NCBI RefSeq assembly: GCF_964355755.1 | Contig: NC_092672.1 | Span: 27,586,501 to 27,650,500 of the forward strand | Reading direction: 5' to 3' | From: Antedon mediterranea | Lineage: Eukaryota > Echinodermata > Crinoidea > Comatulida > Antedonidae | Length of the DNA: 64,000 bases | Shown: positions 10,715-22,978 of the stretch, one piece after another | Layout of the letters: every line of letters begins with the position of its first letter | Position numbering within the stretch: position 1 is the first letter of the stretch | Made by a program: the position numbers and the translations under genes | Notes under the pieces: model-generated | Databases searched by the model: none | Told to the model about the DNA's origin: nothing | The model's input: the letters and a program-made list of their open reading frames with translations, nothing else

Positions 10715-13700
10715 CTGTAAAATAAAAACAATTAAAATCAATGACATAAATGCTTTGTTTAACCCCCGGCCAAATATACTTTAATACCCTTTCACATCTG
10801 CATAAATTGTTACTTGTATAACAACTTGTAAACCAGGTTTGATCTCTCGATTTATTACACATTTCATACAAACAAAGGCGAAACCCTGAGAAATCTCGGA
10901 TGGAAAGCGTAGTTGTGATTAGTACTGTATAAGCAGTTTAATACCACCAGGGCAATACATGAGCGTGCAGTAAGAACTCGGAACAAAAACAGCCCTTTAA
11001 ATCAGTATGTTTTTCTCAAGAATTCACAGAGATCTCCTGTGAAATCTCTGGAGATTTCTTACAAAATTGTATTCACACATATGCAAACCCGTTATTAGAG
11101 CCCATTCGTAATTTAAAGTGTGGAAAACCTCTAGTACTTTACAATTTACACATGTTAACAAACACACACACGCACCCAAACACATGTGTAAAAAAACCAA
11201 ACTCACGAGGTGGATTTTTCAATTAAACCTTAACCACAAGCTGATGTTTGCTCCCGACTGCGTAAAATCAAACCTACAGTAATTTGATTTCCCGTATTTG
11301 CAGCACAGTTGGGTTGTCGGTTCCTATGCAATACAAAACTTTGGGTTGAGAGGTCGCTGCATTTTGTCGCGTTGCATTCTAGTGTGAACCACGCTTTACA
11401 GAATCTTTTTGTAAATTGTTTTTTTACTGTACCTTGTAATACATTTAAAAAGTGTTCAAATTCGAGAATGTATGAATCCTTATAACGAGTTGGAAAGGAA
11501 CGTTGAATCGCACCATTGCACAGTCCACGTTCATTATTGATGCTTACGGACGTCGGATACTGATTCACAGTTTGCAGCATGCCTTTAGAGCCGAATACCT
11601 GAGAAAAACATGACATAGTGTTTAAAATGCAAGTATAGACTGTCACAAACTCCCTTTACGTATGTTTCCGAGCGGATGAAAATACCTTAGGAACTCCTTT
11701 GTGACATAAAAGTATACACACAAAATCCACAAAGTTGTAAAATAACTAAAAACAAAGCTTTAATTTCATTCAACTTCAACTTTCAACAATCCAGTAAGCA
11801 CTTTCAACAATAGCTTCACAATAACTTTTACAATCGAATATCCAACCTCTAATATCCAACAACCTTCTTCAAAATAAATGCTTCAATCAAAAATCCTTCT
11901 CCCTTCTTACAACTGTCATACTTCCTCTTATATACAATATGTTCATAACCTTCTAGATAATCCTTATACTTCTTATTCTATTGGATTACAGTTTCTATTA
12001 ATAGCACTTCTAGAATGTTCCTGATTGTTCTTATTAATTCTACATGGTTTCTTAAATAAAAACATCTTATTCTAGAATGTTCATATTAAGGAATGGTAAT
12101 TTATTACACATAGTAGTACATAACGCAACATCCCGCATGGGCACAAAGAACCAGACATACAGTATGACATAGCTTGGTCATCGCAATTTAGAAGCTCTCT
12201 TTACAGTAGGATGCTATCTGTGCAATTATATATATATATATAACTTTTTTTTATTTACAATCTCAGATAATACAAAGTACATGCAAAATTAATTGAAGTT
12301 GTGAACGGGGTTAAGCTGTAAGCTAATGCTTTAGACGCAAAGCCCCTTAAAACAAACAAAAACAGTACAATGTACCATATTAATTGTAACGAAAAAAATA
12401 CTAACAATAGAAATAATGCAGTGATAATAACAAATCAAATGTCGAGAGAAAATGAATTAACCAGTAGCTTAAAATTAAAAAATTATACTGCAATGAACTA
12501 ATACTTATTTATAGAGCATCAACCCTGTGGAATAATTTTTCTGTACATATATCCAAAAATCATGATGAACTCAAGCTATGTGTACACTATCAAAGTTGGC
12601 AAAATAATATGGACATCATATCACTACCATAATTTGGACACATCACACCCTTTTTGTTAAACTAGTTGATAGTGAAGAGCTTTAATCTAAAATCTAATCT
12701 CGTGGAATTTAAAAATATTTATAATTTCTATTGATTTTACATAGTTTTTATTTTTACTAAAATATTATTTAATTTTATTTTTCCATTTTAAATCTTGGTA
12801 GACCAGTACGTTAATGTATTGAAAGAGCTTTTCTAGAATAAAGAAATATTTGTATTGTACTGCAAAACTCTAAAAAAAAATTGTAATATTCGAATAGGCA
12901 GACAGGTGTTTTATTGTTTTTACTGAATTAAAAAAATTACCAAGATTTAAATATTATTTTTTCATATTATATTTTATAGAAATTTATAAATATTTGTGTT
13001 TTTATGGCATTTAATTAAAAACAATATTTAGATTATTATAAGTATTTTTAATGACAAGGATTAATTATTGTTTTAATACCATATTTTATTTAATTTTATA
13101 GATATTTTAGTGTCATTTAACCAAAACACACAAAAAACAAATTATTATGATACGTAATTTCTGAGGACATGGTATTTAAATGAAATTTAATTGAAAATTG
13201 AATGGAATTTTTTTCTAGCCTGCACCTTGGACACCACATGAAGCTAAATGTTTTTGTTTTTCACATAATGGATTTATCTAATCATGTTTTCATGTCAAAG
13301 GTCTAATTAATAAGGCTCCTTACCTCAAGTCTTTGATCATACCCATAATACGCATTACGGTTTAGATCGATTTGAGCAATAGCACCACTCGGAAATTTCA
13401 TCATTATTCCGACTTGATCGACATCATTGAGGGCGCTTATCTCGGGAATAAATGAATGAGCTTGACACACTATGGTAGAGGGAGCTTCACCCATAATCCA
13501 GCATATCATATCCATATCGTGTGTGGCACAGTCGTGGAATATACCACCTATTACAACAAAATGTGTTCAATGTAAACAAATTGGAATTCTCTAATCACTA
13601 GAGAAAACTTTACTAAAAAATTGTTTCTTAAAAGTATGTATACCTTCTTTGAAACCATGTATCAGATAAACTTAATGCATTGTGAATATTATAATGAATA

Positions 13701-16483
13701 TTAGGGTAAAGTTCAGCATTATTTTTCAATTTGCCAGCCCTTCTACACAATTTCACTCTTCCCACTATCTTTCCTCTCCAATTCTGTCAGGGAGCAAAAA
13801 CAGAATACATTGAAAGCCTAATTATCTTATACTTAGAGAGTGAGGATCTGGTAGGTGAAAAAAATGGCAGCATAACTATTATGTCACCACCAAGTTTTTA
13901 ATTAACCTTCACATTTGAGTAGAGTTGTAATGCATTATCATCAGCTAACAACAGATTTTCAGCTGTTTCTATTATGCTAAAGCCAGGAAAAAAAATGTAA
14001 CCACAATAAATAATACTTTAATAGCTAACCTGAAATTTTTAGAAAGGCGGTGCTTGGCTGAGGATGGTCTCTACTTGTAGTTTTAATAGATCTAACTTGT
14101 CCTATTTCACCAGATTTTACACGTGTGTAAATTTCTCGCATTGATGGATCATACCGTCTGAAATTGTATAAATAATAATACTGTAGTTTTAATAATAATT
14201 AATTCATTTTTATTCAGTGGTTACACTAAGCAATAATAATAGGCATAAATGCAATCAACATACTATACACGTGTGCTTCTTTTTACACAATACAATTACA
14301 TCAATAAGTAGGGCAAACATTTGACCTGTACAAATGTATAGGCTTCTATATACATTTACGTAAGGGCACAATTTGGTAAATCGCGCATTAATTCTAGAAT
14401 GTTTACTCGATGGTATATATAAGTTAGTTCGTACGTTCGCCACTGATTTTAACAACCTAATGTAAGCCTGTTTACTAATTAAGTTGAGTTAGATAATTAG
14501 TTATTGACGATTAAAACAAATTGAGGCTCGACGATTAAAACAAATTGAGGCTCAACGATTTGCCCCAAATAGGGGTGTTTTCCGATCGTGGTTTACACTG
14601 TCTTATGGATGTCGATGCTGAAAAATACCTGCACACAATACTACGAGGATGCTTCGCATTTAGCTATCTCCTTCTACGATAATTGTTTTTAATAGCTGAA
14701 AATTGGTTAAACAGCTCGAGTACAGAATCATAATATAAATATTGAAGACAAGCCGATTTTCTTTTAAAAAATACTATTTTGATAGATTTAATATACGTTT
14801 TTATATAACACCTAAATAAATTCCTGTCATTTGATTGGATGAATGTGGGTCACATGGTGTGCAATAGTACGCACTATTAAACGATCGTTTAATAGTACAG
14901 TACTTTTTTTTGTGTACGAAAAAAAATATATATATTTTGTACTTTCGCCGCGATTTGAATGTTATGACTGGTTTAGCGATGAAAGTACATTTTTGGAGCG
15001 ATATATATATACTAATATTATTACCTGTTAAGAGCACAGTATAACAACTTTCCACACTCCCTAGCAGCTGCGTAACATGTTCGTACCACCTCTTCTTCTA
15101 TTGCAATTGGTTTTTCACAAAACACAGCCTTTCCTGTGAAAGATATTGTGAAACATTTTGACATTTTTAGTGACACCAAAACATTTGCAAGAGCTGCTTA
15201 GAAAGAAGTCAACACGTCACCAATTGTAAAATAATTAACAAAAAGCTGACTTTATATTACATTGGAAATGGAAAATATTCTATAAATTTGTTCCGTCTCT
15301 GTACAGTTCATTTCTGTATAGGAGAATACATAATATGATCATGTGTATGTAAGAGTGATTTGTAAATTTTGAGTTCTTTTTAAAATAAATTCTATTGAGT
15401 CAATGTCATCATGCGCATTCTTGACAAACATGCTGCGTAGTTATATCATGAAACAAAGGTCGATATTGCAGCCAGTTTATTAAATCAATGACTCGTAGTC
15501 GTACAGTACCTTCTTTTAAAGCTGCTAGAATGATATCTGAATGATAGGCTGTTGGTGTACACACAATAACAACTTCCACACTAACAATATAAAAACATAA
15601 ATTAATTCTACTACTACAACAAATAAGTAGAGCTATTTGTATTGTCATTTATCAAACCAATAGGTAGGACTTTTGTAGGGGTTCTCTTTGTGAAAAATCG
15701 ACATAACTAGAGGCCTATTTACCACTTCTAGAATCTAGTTTGAAAGAAACCAGCACATCAGCATTTTTTTTTTTTTTATTTATTTTATTTATTCAACTTC
15801 TCACTAACACTGTTAGTGAAGGATCGGGACCAACAGGTGGTAAACACCTCTAAAAACGGTCCAGTCCCAATTGCACAGTGGCTGTGTGTGACAGTGGCTG
15901 TGTTTGTGTGCCCGTACATTTCTCTGGAATAATGAAAAGTGTTTCCAAAAATCTATAAGTTACAAATAACAATCAATGGTGCCATACACATTATAGACAA
16001 ATATTTTAAAGTCTCTGTCTAGTACACTATCAAATTGTTTGACAAAAAAAGTGTGATGTGCCCAAATATGGTAGTGATGCTTAAATATGGTAGTGATATG
16101 TCAATATTATGGGTACATCACTTTTGTTTGTCACATAAAGTTAGACAGAGCTTAATAAGACACTGTATACCTACTGGGAGGTCTTAAAAGAGCTTCCTTG
16201 CATACAATTGCTCCTTATCATGGCATCGGATGGTAAGTTCACCCCCGCAGAAGAAAACAAATTACCTCTTGTCCTGAAATGCTTTCATAGAATCATCTGC
16301 CTTTACTATTTGCACCGAGTCTGTCAAGAAGCAATCATTCCTTATCTTAATAGCTTTCTCAAGATCTTCTTCAACAATCCATTTTAAACACACCCTTGGA
16401 TTACGGACAGCATTCTGTATGTGGATCATTCCGGCCCTTCCAAGACCGAAAATCGCAAGACCAATCTTATGAGGTTTTGACAT
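10599..16483 (-). CDS. Gfo/Idh/MocA family NAD(P)-dependent oxidoreductase (inositol 2-dehydrogenase-like), complete, 7 exons
   Basis: Cytosolic dehydrogenases of this family oxidise sugars or inositols with NAD(P). Exons in order: 16266-16483, 15510-15580, 15025-15133, 14030-14157, 13324-13547, 11433-11598, 10599-10714. They sum to 1032 bases, 343 residues plus stop, usual for the family. The N-terminal Rossmann motif is GLAIFGLGRAG (about residues 7-17). V-C-T-P-T ends the next strand, and FCEKPIA carries the catalytic-region Lys of the EKP motif. GGIFHDCATHDMDMICW carries the conserved D...HD signature of the C-terminal domain. The start is the Met before SKPHK; an upstream in-frame Met at 16562-16564 would add 27 residues that do not look like the family. 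Myo- or scyllo-inositol is the likeliest substrate class, but this is inference. Confidence 0.93.
11433..11598 (-). CDS. Oxidoreductase exon 6
   Basis: It encodes VFGSKGMLQTVNQYP, then SFPTRYKDSYILEFEHFLN, the conserved RY.D.Y..E...F segment of the C-terminal domain. Donor GTACAG, phase 1. Confidence 0.93.
11599..13323. other. Oxidoreductase intron 5
   Basis: AT-rich and non-coding, with a (TA)n run near 12229-12243 and a MITE at 12572-12684. Nothing else recognised. Confidence 0.65.
12572..12684. mobile_element. MITE, copy 2 of family 'TAAAGCTC'
   Basis: It shares TACACTATCAAA, the subterminal atggacatcatatcactacc block and the right end gagctttaa with the copies at 6094 and 16007. The left end is degraded. 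Confidence 0.7.
13324..13547 (-). CDS. Oxidoreductase exon 5
   Basis: It encodes GGIFHDCATHDMDMICWIMG, then FPSGAIAQIDLNRNA and GYDQRLEV. HD.D is the hallmark of the C-terminal catalytic domain. A fragment of a paralogous exon end lies at 48813-48860. Confidence 0.95.
14030..14157 (-). CDS. Oxidoreductase exon 4
   Basis: It encodes RYDPSMREIYTRVKSGEIGQ, matching R.DP....(R)...GEIG in the family, then TTSRDHPQPSTAFLKISG. Both splice sites are canonical. Confidence 0.95.
14354..14790. repeat. Dispersed repeat, copy A (partner 36686-37297)
   Basis: Same-strand similarity to the copy in the Tie-like gene in two blocks: tacgtaaggg...ggggtgtttt, and tttagctatctccttctacg to the gccgatttt region. 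The middle differs. No coding capacity; class unknown. Confidence 0.75.
15025..15133 (-). CDS. Oxidoreductase exon 3
   Basis: It encodes GKAVFCEKPIAIEEEVV, the EKP catalytic motif, and ends YCALNR. Acceptor CAG above 15133; donor GTAATA below 15025. Confidence 0.95.
15510..15580 (-). CDS. Oxidoreductase exon 2
   Basis: It encodes SVEVVIVCTPTAYHSDIILA, the V..CTPT..H strand-helix of the Rossmann domain. It keeps frame with exons 1 and 3 (phase 2 in, phase 1 out). Confidence 0.95.
15768..15925 (-). mobile_element. Retroelement 3' end with A-rich tail
   Basis: On the minus strand a ~130-bp body (GGTCCCGATCCTTCACTAAC...) runs into (AATAA)n and a poly-A of about 14. This is the 3' end of a LINE or SINE; the family is not recognised. 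Confidence 0.5.
16007..16155. mobile_element. MITE, copy 3 of family 'TAAAGCTC'
   Basis: Inverted ends around gtctctgtctagtacactatc and gttagacagagctta, with a partial internal duplication of aaatatggtagtgat (16063 and 16083). Related to the copies at 6094 and 12572. Confidence 0.75.
16266..16483 (-). CDS. Oxidoreductase exon 1 (start codon)
   Basis: ATG at 16481-16483, then SKPHKIGLAIFGLGRAG. The glycine-rich G.G..G dinucleotide-binding loop lies at about residues 11-17, as expected close to the N-terminus. Donor GTAATT below 16266. Confidence 0.92.
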
Positions 16484-16699
16484 GTTTAGTGTATGATTCA
16501 GTGTAGGTATGCAGAACAGTATACTTTCACTGGATGCTATGGAAACAAAATAATTTAATGACATTGCTTTTTATAATATTCAGTTATTAACACCTTTTTT
16601 TACAGGTCACATTTTGCAAAAGAAAAAACTCATGAAATGAAAATGTTCTCTGTTGAGTGTCATGATCATTTTGACTGCTGGTTTGTATTGTACAGTAAT

Positions 16700-16965
16700 G
16701 GTAAACAGATGATCGGGGGCCAAGGACGATCTGGGAGGCCAAGGACGATCGGGGCCAAGGACGATCGGGGGGGCCCAAAGGACGATCAGGAGCCAAGGAC
16801 GATCGGGGGCCACGAACAATCGGGGCCATCCTAGAGATGATTAGGTCCCATTTTTTTATGTGCCCGATCGTTTATACGTTTGGCCTGATGATTGTCTTAG
16901 ACGTTGGGCCCAATAGTCTTAATCGTTGGGCCCGATAGTCTTAACATTGGGCCCGATAGCCAAGT
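16700..16965. repeat. GC-rich minisatellites (16-17 bp and ~22 bp units)
   Basis: About six degenerate units of ccaaggacgatcgggg lie at 16720-16825. They are followed by three units of gttgggcccgatagtctta at 16900-16965. The Pro/Arg-rich open frames here are products of the repeat. Confidence 0.8.
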
Positions 16966-18126
16966 GTATCGTTTGTAAATGTGTTCCATTACAGTTTATT
17001 ATTGAGTTCTCGGCAAACAATGTTTATAATATTAAATGGTATTGGTAGCCATTATGTGCGATTAAAAAAGATATGATAGAAAATTATTAGATTAGTAAAG
17101 GTGGCGTAAGCTAAAAAAAACCAACATTTTGTCATTTGGTAGCTGTATATCATTCTGTGTCTACTAAACCAATTGTTTGGCAGAGAGAGTACCTTGGCCC
17201 AGATCGCCTGTTTTAATCTGTAATGCCTTTCTAATGAGTAGGCCTAGAAAAGCATTAAGTTGACTTAGGCCTAACTCAAAGGGACAACTTTAAAAATTAT
17301 GTTTAACATAAAGATATCTAACATAGTGCATAATATTTTATTATGCTATAAAATTTTATAAATGTGATGTTGGTTTAAGGCTATACAGCTTTTTGTACAC
17401 TGGTGAAATTATAATAGTACTCCCTTTACTATTATACTATTCTATAGCCTATAGTATAGGGGTTATATCTAGGTAGTTTTATAAGTAGGCCATTTCTTTC
17501 CGTAATCTTGGCCCTGCTCGTAGACCTTGGCCAGGCTATACAGTAGGTCTATAACTTGTGTCCCTAATTAGTGTAGTAGCCTAGCCTAGGCTAGTAGTAG
17601 TATTCAGTTTAGTTAGGCCTAGATCAGAGAATTATAATAAGCTGAAGGCTACAGGGCATACTCCAGACTGAAAAGTGATTCCAACAGTAGGTGGAACCAT
17701 GCAAGATGGCGGCAGTAAATATATATAAATAAGAATAAAATACGAAATATAATAATAAAGATTGCGCCAAACATACGCTTGCCATGTAATACATGTTCAT
17801 TTATCTGAATAAACTTTTAAAATTAGAAAAAATGCAAGTTTTAAAATTGATTTTTTATAAACTTGAAATTAGACACTAACTGAAGAATGTGTTCAAAAAC
17901 ATTATTTAATATAAAAAATAATAATCTAACATTAAGACCACACATATTCTTGTTAAAGCACAGTGAAGTTTTTAAAAAATTAAATCATTTCTTGGTAAAT
18001 CTAGCATTTTTTGTATATGAGGATCATAGAATGCATTTATTATGCTTAACACGCTGCGTTGCGTATCGTTCTCACAACGGTCACTCAGATAGGCTCAACA
18101 CAGGCGTTTAGGCCTAATTAGTAGTA
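16966..18126. other. Intergenic, no gene seen
   Basis: AT-rich, with scattered GGCCTA and CCTAGG palindromes (17450-17620). No exon-like sequence. Confidence 0.6.
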
Positions 18127-20373
18127 GTGCGCAAGCCCGTAGCCAGGATTTTTACAGGGGGTTCTTTTTTCCCAAAAAAGGCCCCTCTTATGGGAATTAC
18201 CTCCGGTGTAACCAGCTTATATGATTTAATATCAAACGATCAAAACACCAATGATATTGGTCACCAGCCACAAAAGCACCTCCTCTCCTAAGAGTTTCCT
18301 GCCCCAGGACCTTGGCCTCATCATGGTTGGGGCTTAGGTAAGAAAAATTGGAAAAGATAGAGCGCTACAGGGATGGTTGCAGACTCGCAGGACTATTTTA
18401 AGAGAATTGCCCAAAGACTCCAGTGCTGTACAGGGAATAATTTCGCCAGTGTAGCATAGCAAAAAGCTATACAAAACAACCTTATTGCTATACATTTCTA
18501 AAATTGCTTAGCAAAAAATACAATAGAAAACTATGTTTCTTGACTCAAAAATCAGTTTAATTAGCAATAATGCTAAACAAAATTTTAAAATGAAATGTTT
18601 CTCTGCTGTAGACAATGAGCATTTGAGCAAGAAAATTGTTAAATGACACCCCTACATGGTACTCTCGCACGTAAAATTCATTGCACCTCTAGTTCGACGG
18701 AAATGTCACTCACTCTATAGTGCGCTAGCAAACAGAGGATCGTATCGTAATGTTATTCGACCGGTAATAAAACATACGCAACTAACAATAGGCCTATAGG
18801 ATAACATTTTTGTTTTCGTTCAATGCGAACGTCAAGGGGAAGTTGGTTCCCGATGAAGGTACTTCTGGTACGGTATTACATTCTAATAACTGTACTCAAT
18901 TATTGTAAATTTATTAGCAATTAATAATTTCAAAAAGTTATACAAAAAAATATGAAGCTGCTGCTATAAATATATTGCGCAAAACGTTAAATTGTGTTAT
19001 TTTCAATTAAATGCTAAATAAAGTCAGATGTTAAAACCACAATTTCAAAAATTCATTTTTTATTTATCCACTATAAACTTTAAATAAGTGTTGTTTAAAC
19101 TACACTCCAAAATAAAACAAAGAAAATGATGATATGACATTTGCAGAAGGAAGCAAACTTTGCTCTGCTACCGGTATAACACGGTTCAAATTTCGGAACT
19201 TCCATAAATTCCTACGGAAATTCGGCCTAATATTTACGGACGTATGGAAGTGAAGATAAATAGGGTACTACACACATCGGAAAAAAAACTATACGCACAA
19301 TTATGATTTGGCCTAAAAATTGGCCTCAGATTATGGAAAACCCCCGGCAAAACGCAATAATTATGGACAAATCGATTATCAGCCTTGGTAATATGCCTAA
19401 TATTTAAAAGGAATGAATATAAGCTATATTTTTGTTTTGTCGCAAAGTTCATATGTGAATGCTTGATCCATTAGAGGTAATCTGTGATAGTTTTTATTGC
19501 TTGTATTATAACACAAGTTCATTTTGGATTTTCAGTAAATTACCAATGGTTTATTTAAGGTCAACACACCTCACTATTCATAAAATGGATTGTGTGATAT
19601 CAAAATGGGTTGATTTAAAACGTAACAAAGATACGACCTTGTCTGGTATTTATGCAGTGATGAAGCGGAGGATTGTTTTAGTAGCGTTCCATTTAAAATA
19701 ATCTTTTTTTGTGAAATATTTTAGTTGTGAAGGTCACTAAATTCGTTGGCGCCAGACTTACTTCTTTTACCAATTTTAACAATAAGCTAACAACAAAACA
19801 TTGAACAATGATAAAATGCCGTAAAACTCTGTAACTACTTTATGATTAAGTCTATCAAGTTCCGAGTTTGCTCAGCTACCGACGCGGTACAATAATTCTC
19901 TGTTAATTCTGAAATTCGCCCTAATATTACGGACGGGAATAATTTCGCCAGTGTAGCATAGCAAAAAGCTATACAAAACTATATAACCATATTACACACC
20001 ACAAGTGGCGAACGTCCCCTACGAAAAGCAACACGTGCGCAGTGTAACTAAAATGAACTAACTTTTTTTGCGGGGCTAATACTAAAGTCAGAGACGGCAA
20101 ATAATGTAAAATCACGAATTTTCTTTGTAAAAAAAATTGAAAATTGAAAATACACTGGAAACGGCAGGATTTTACTAGCCTAGCTATTGTATGATACGAT
20201 CTTGCTATTTAGTAATAAAAGTAACATTTGCCTGCTGGCTATACTACAGAAAATGCAAAAAATCCTCATATGGGCTAGGCCTATGCCTAGGCTAGTCTGG
20301 TTTGAAAGGGCACTTCAGGAAAAAGGGGGTTCGTTCCAACCCTACGAACCCCCCTGGCTACGGGCTTGGTGCG
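18127..20373. mobile_element. Non-autonomous DNA transposon with terminal inverted repeats
   Basis: Ends CAAGCCCGTAGCCAGG (18132-18147) and its complement CCTGGCTACGGGCTTG (20353-20368) are flanked by the direct repeat GTGCG (18127-18131 and 20369-20373). The 2.2-kb interior has no transposase. It holds a ~42-bp direct repeat (18436 and 19937, ataatttcgccagtgtagc). A second similar pair carries ctaatattacggacg (19228 and 19920). The superfamily is not recognised. Confidence 0.7.
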
Positions 20374-20537
20374 TACTGCGTAGGGCATATCTGATTGGTT
20401 GATTGCAGCCGTGATCTTGTTGGTTCCCTCTCCATGAAGAATCACTTTTTGAACTGCGGTAACATTGGAGCAATCTAGCCTTCACCTATAAAGTCTTTGG
20501 CCTAATATAGGCTAGACCAAAGTTAGAGCCGGTTTAC

Positions 20538-21027
20538 GATGAATTCGGTCGCGTCTGAAATCGGTCGCGTTTGAAATCGGTCGCGATAAAATCAACTTCC
20601 GGTATTTTGTATGGCGCGCCGCTAGAGCTATACTTTTGATGATATCGGTCGCGTTTGAAATCGGTTGCGTTTGAATATTATATATAATATTGGCCATTTT
20701 GAAAAGACACAGTCCTTCTCCAAGACCTGTGAAATACAAAAAAAAAATTAATTTAATGATTGATAATAAATATTTATTAACCAAGTAAAAAATATCCACA
20801 TAAATAATCTAGTTCCTAAAAAATATCAATTAACTATATAAACGAAAAATGTATATCCCGCTCAGCATGCATCCCGCTCGATCCATACAAAATAGCGCGA
20901 CCGATTTCAAACGCGACCGATATCATCAAAGGTACAGCTCTAGCAGCGCGCCATACAAAATACCGGAAGTTGATTTTATCGCGACCGATTTCAAACGCGA
21001 CCGATTTCAAGCGCGACCGATTTCATC
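20538..21027. mobile_element. Foldback element with CGGTCGCGTTTGAAAT repeats
   Basis: Arms 20538-20670 and 20894-21027 are inverted copies (~130 bp, more than 90% identical by eye). Each contains four or five iterations of a 16-bp motif CGGTCGCGTTTGAAAT plus an identical middle segment. The AT-rich spacer is ~220 bp. No coding content. Confidence 0.85.
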
Positions 21028-21039
21028 TGACACCTTAGA

Positions 21040-21260
21040 GCCTAGGCCTCTAGGCTTGGTTGCAGCCTAGAGATAGGGTCTACTACTAGGCCTAGCTAGG
21101 ACAGGGCCTAGGCCTAGGCTAAGTACATTATTGGCCTCTAAAGTCTAATAAGGGCTAGCTAGGGCTAGCTAGCCTAGGCCTAGCTAGGCTAGGCTGTAGG
21201 CCTAGGCCTATAGCCTCTACTAGCTAGTAGTAGAGGCCTAGCCCTAGCCTGGCCCTGGTA
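21040..21260. repeat. CTAG/GGCCTA-rich low-complexity block
   Basis: Dense overlapping CCTAGG, GGCCTA and GCTAGC palindromes. It abuts the foldback element and may be a hot spot for secondary structure. Confidence 0.85.
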
Positions 21261-21814
21261 GGCTACATCATTCATCTAAGTTCTGAGTGTTCCACATTTA
21301 CAACCTAAACATTACACAGATACAATTTTACATTTTTTTTTTACTTACGCAACACCAGTCACGGTTGGGTTTTTTGTGTGTGGTTTGTTTACTTTTAGGG
21401 CCTAGGCCTAGGCCTAACTGTATTAATTTCTTTTGATAAAAGTTCGCGTGTGAACGACGTGTGTCAGTTGTTTCAATAGAGAGGGCGACCTTATTATTGA
21501 TTGACAAAAAAACATGTCAAAATTATTCTAGGGCTTACTGCAGTTACTGCAGTAACTACAATAACGTATGCATTAAATGTTGGCATGGCTTCTTTATGTC
21601 ACTGTTCTATGGCACGCCAGGACGGACATAAACTATGACAACGTGTTGAGAGTCACATTAGAGCAGGAGCCCAGAGGGGTCAACCTAGCTGGAAAGTTAA
21701 CCAATTTCTATATGCATGTGGCAATTATCTACGTACATATTAATGTATGGAAATGACAGTCTGGCGCGTTTCTTTTGGTGGGTGTGGCTAGGAGGGACAT
21801 TGTAAAGGGTAAAA

Positions 21815-22800
21815 AAAATGAGCTAGATCAGCTGAAAAGTTAACCCCATGAAATATTTTGCAAATTGTTTGACATAGAGTGAAATATAAGGAATGGCCAT
21901 TGCCAGACGATTTTAGTGGTGGGGGGTGCCTGCCAGACCCCTACTTCTGGGGGGTCAAAAATGAGCTAGATCAGCTTAAAAGTTAACCCTCTGAAACTGG
22001 TGGGAAAATGTTCAATAAACTCATAATTATCATGAATGACCATTGCCAGACATTTTCAGTGGTGGATTGTGCCCGCCAGACCCCGTCAAACACCCAACCC
22101 CCCAAAAATTGAGCTAGATCAGCTGAAAAGTTAACCCCATGAAATATTTTGCAAATTGTTTGACATAGAGTGAAATATAATCAATGAATATCGCCAGACG
22201 ATTTTAGTGGTGGGGGGTGCCTGCCAGACCCCCATTTCTGGGGGGCCAAAAATGAGCTAGATCAGCTTAAAAGTTAACCCTCTGAAACTGGTGGGAACAT
22301 CTTCAATAAACTCATAACTATCATGAATGACCATTGCCAGACATTTTCAGTGGTGGATTGTGCCCGCCAGACCCCGTCAAACACCCCACCCCCCAAAAAA
22401 TGAGCTAGATCAGCTGAAAAGTTAACCCCGTGAAATATTTTGCAAATTGTTTGACATAGAGTGAAATAAAATGAATGGACATTGCCAGACGATTTTAGTG
22501 GTGGGGGTGCCTGCCAGACCCCCATTTCTGGAGGGCCAAAAATGAGCTAGATCAGCTTAAAAGTTAACCCTCTAAAACTGGTGGGAGAATGTTCAATGTA
22601 CTCATAACTATTATGAATGACCATTGCCAGACATTTTCAGTGGTGTATTGTGCCCGCCAGACCCGTCAAACACCCCCACTCCCAAAAATGAGCTAGATCA
22701 GCTGAAAAGCTAGCTAACCTTTTAAAACATGCTGTAAAATGTTCAGCATGATCCCTAGTATAATAAATGACCATTGCTAGACATTTAAAGTGGTGGGTTA
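21815..22800. repeat. Satellite with 290-bp dimeric units, about 3.4 copies
   Basis: tgcctgccagacc recurs at 21927, 22218 and 22508 (period 290-291). Each unit is two diverged ~145-bp halves, both starting gagctagatcagct. Open frames through it are incidental. Confidence 0.93.
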
Positions 22801-22978
22801 CACACCGTTCGCTTGTTCGTGATTTCATGTGATAACATTTCATTCGACAACTTTTCAAACATTAGTTTTTGGCTCTGCTTACGTATATGTCAGTTGATAT
22901 ACTATTTTTTAATTTTCATACTTTCCATAGTCAGTTTTGTACATCATTCGCATTTACGCATGTAAAGTGTAGATATTC

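Noticed and set aside
16587-16834. Arg/Pro-rich open frames on both strands
   Set aside because: They are read from a 16-17-bp minisatellite (ccaaggacgatcgggg) and have no other support.
22274-22858. Open frames of 73-83 codons
   Set aside because: They fall within the 290-bp satellite and repeat with it.
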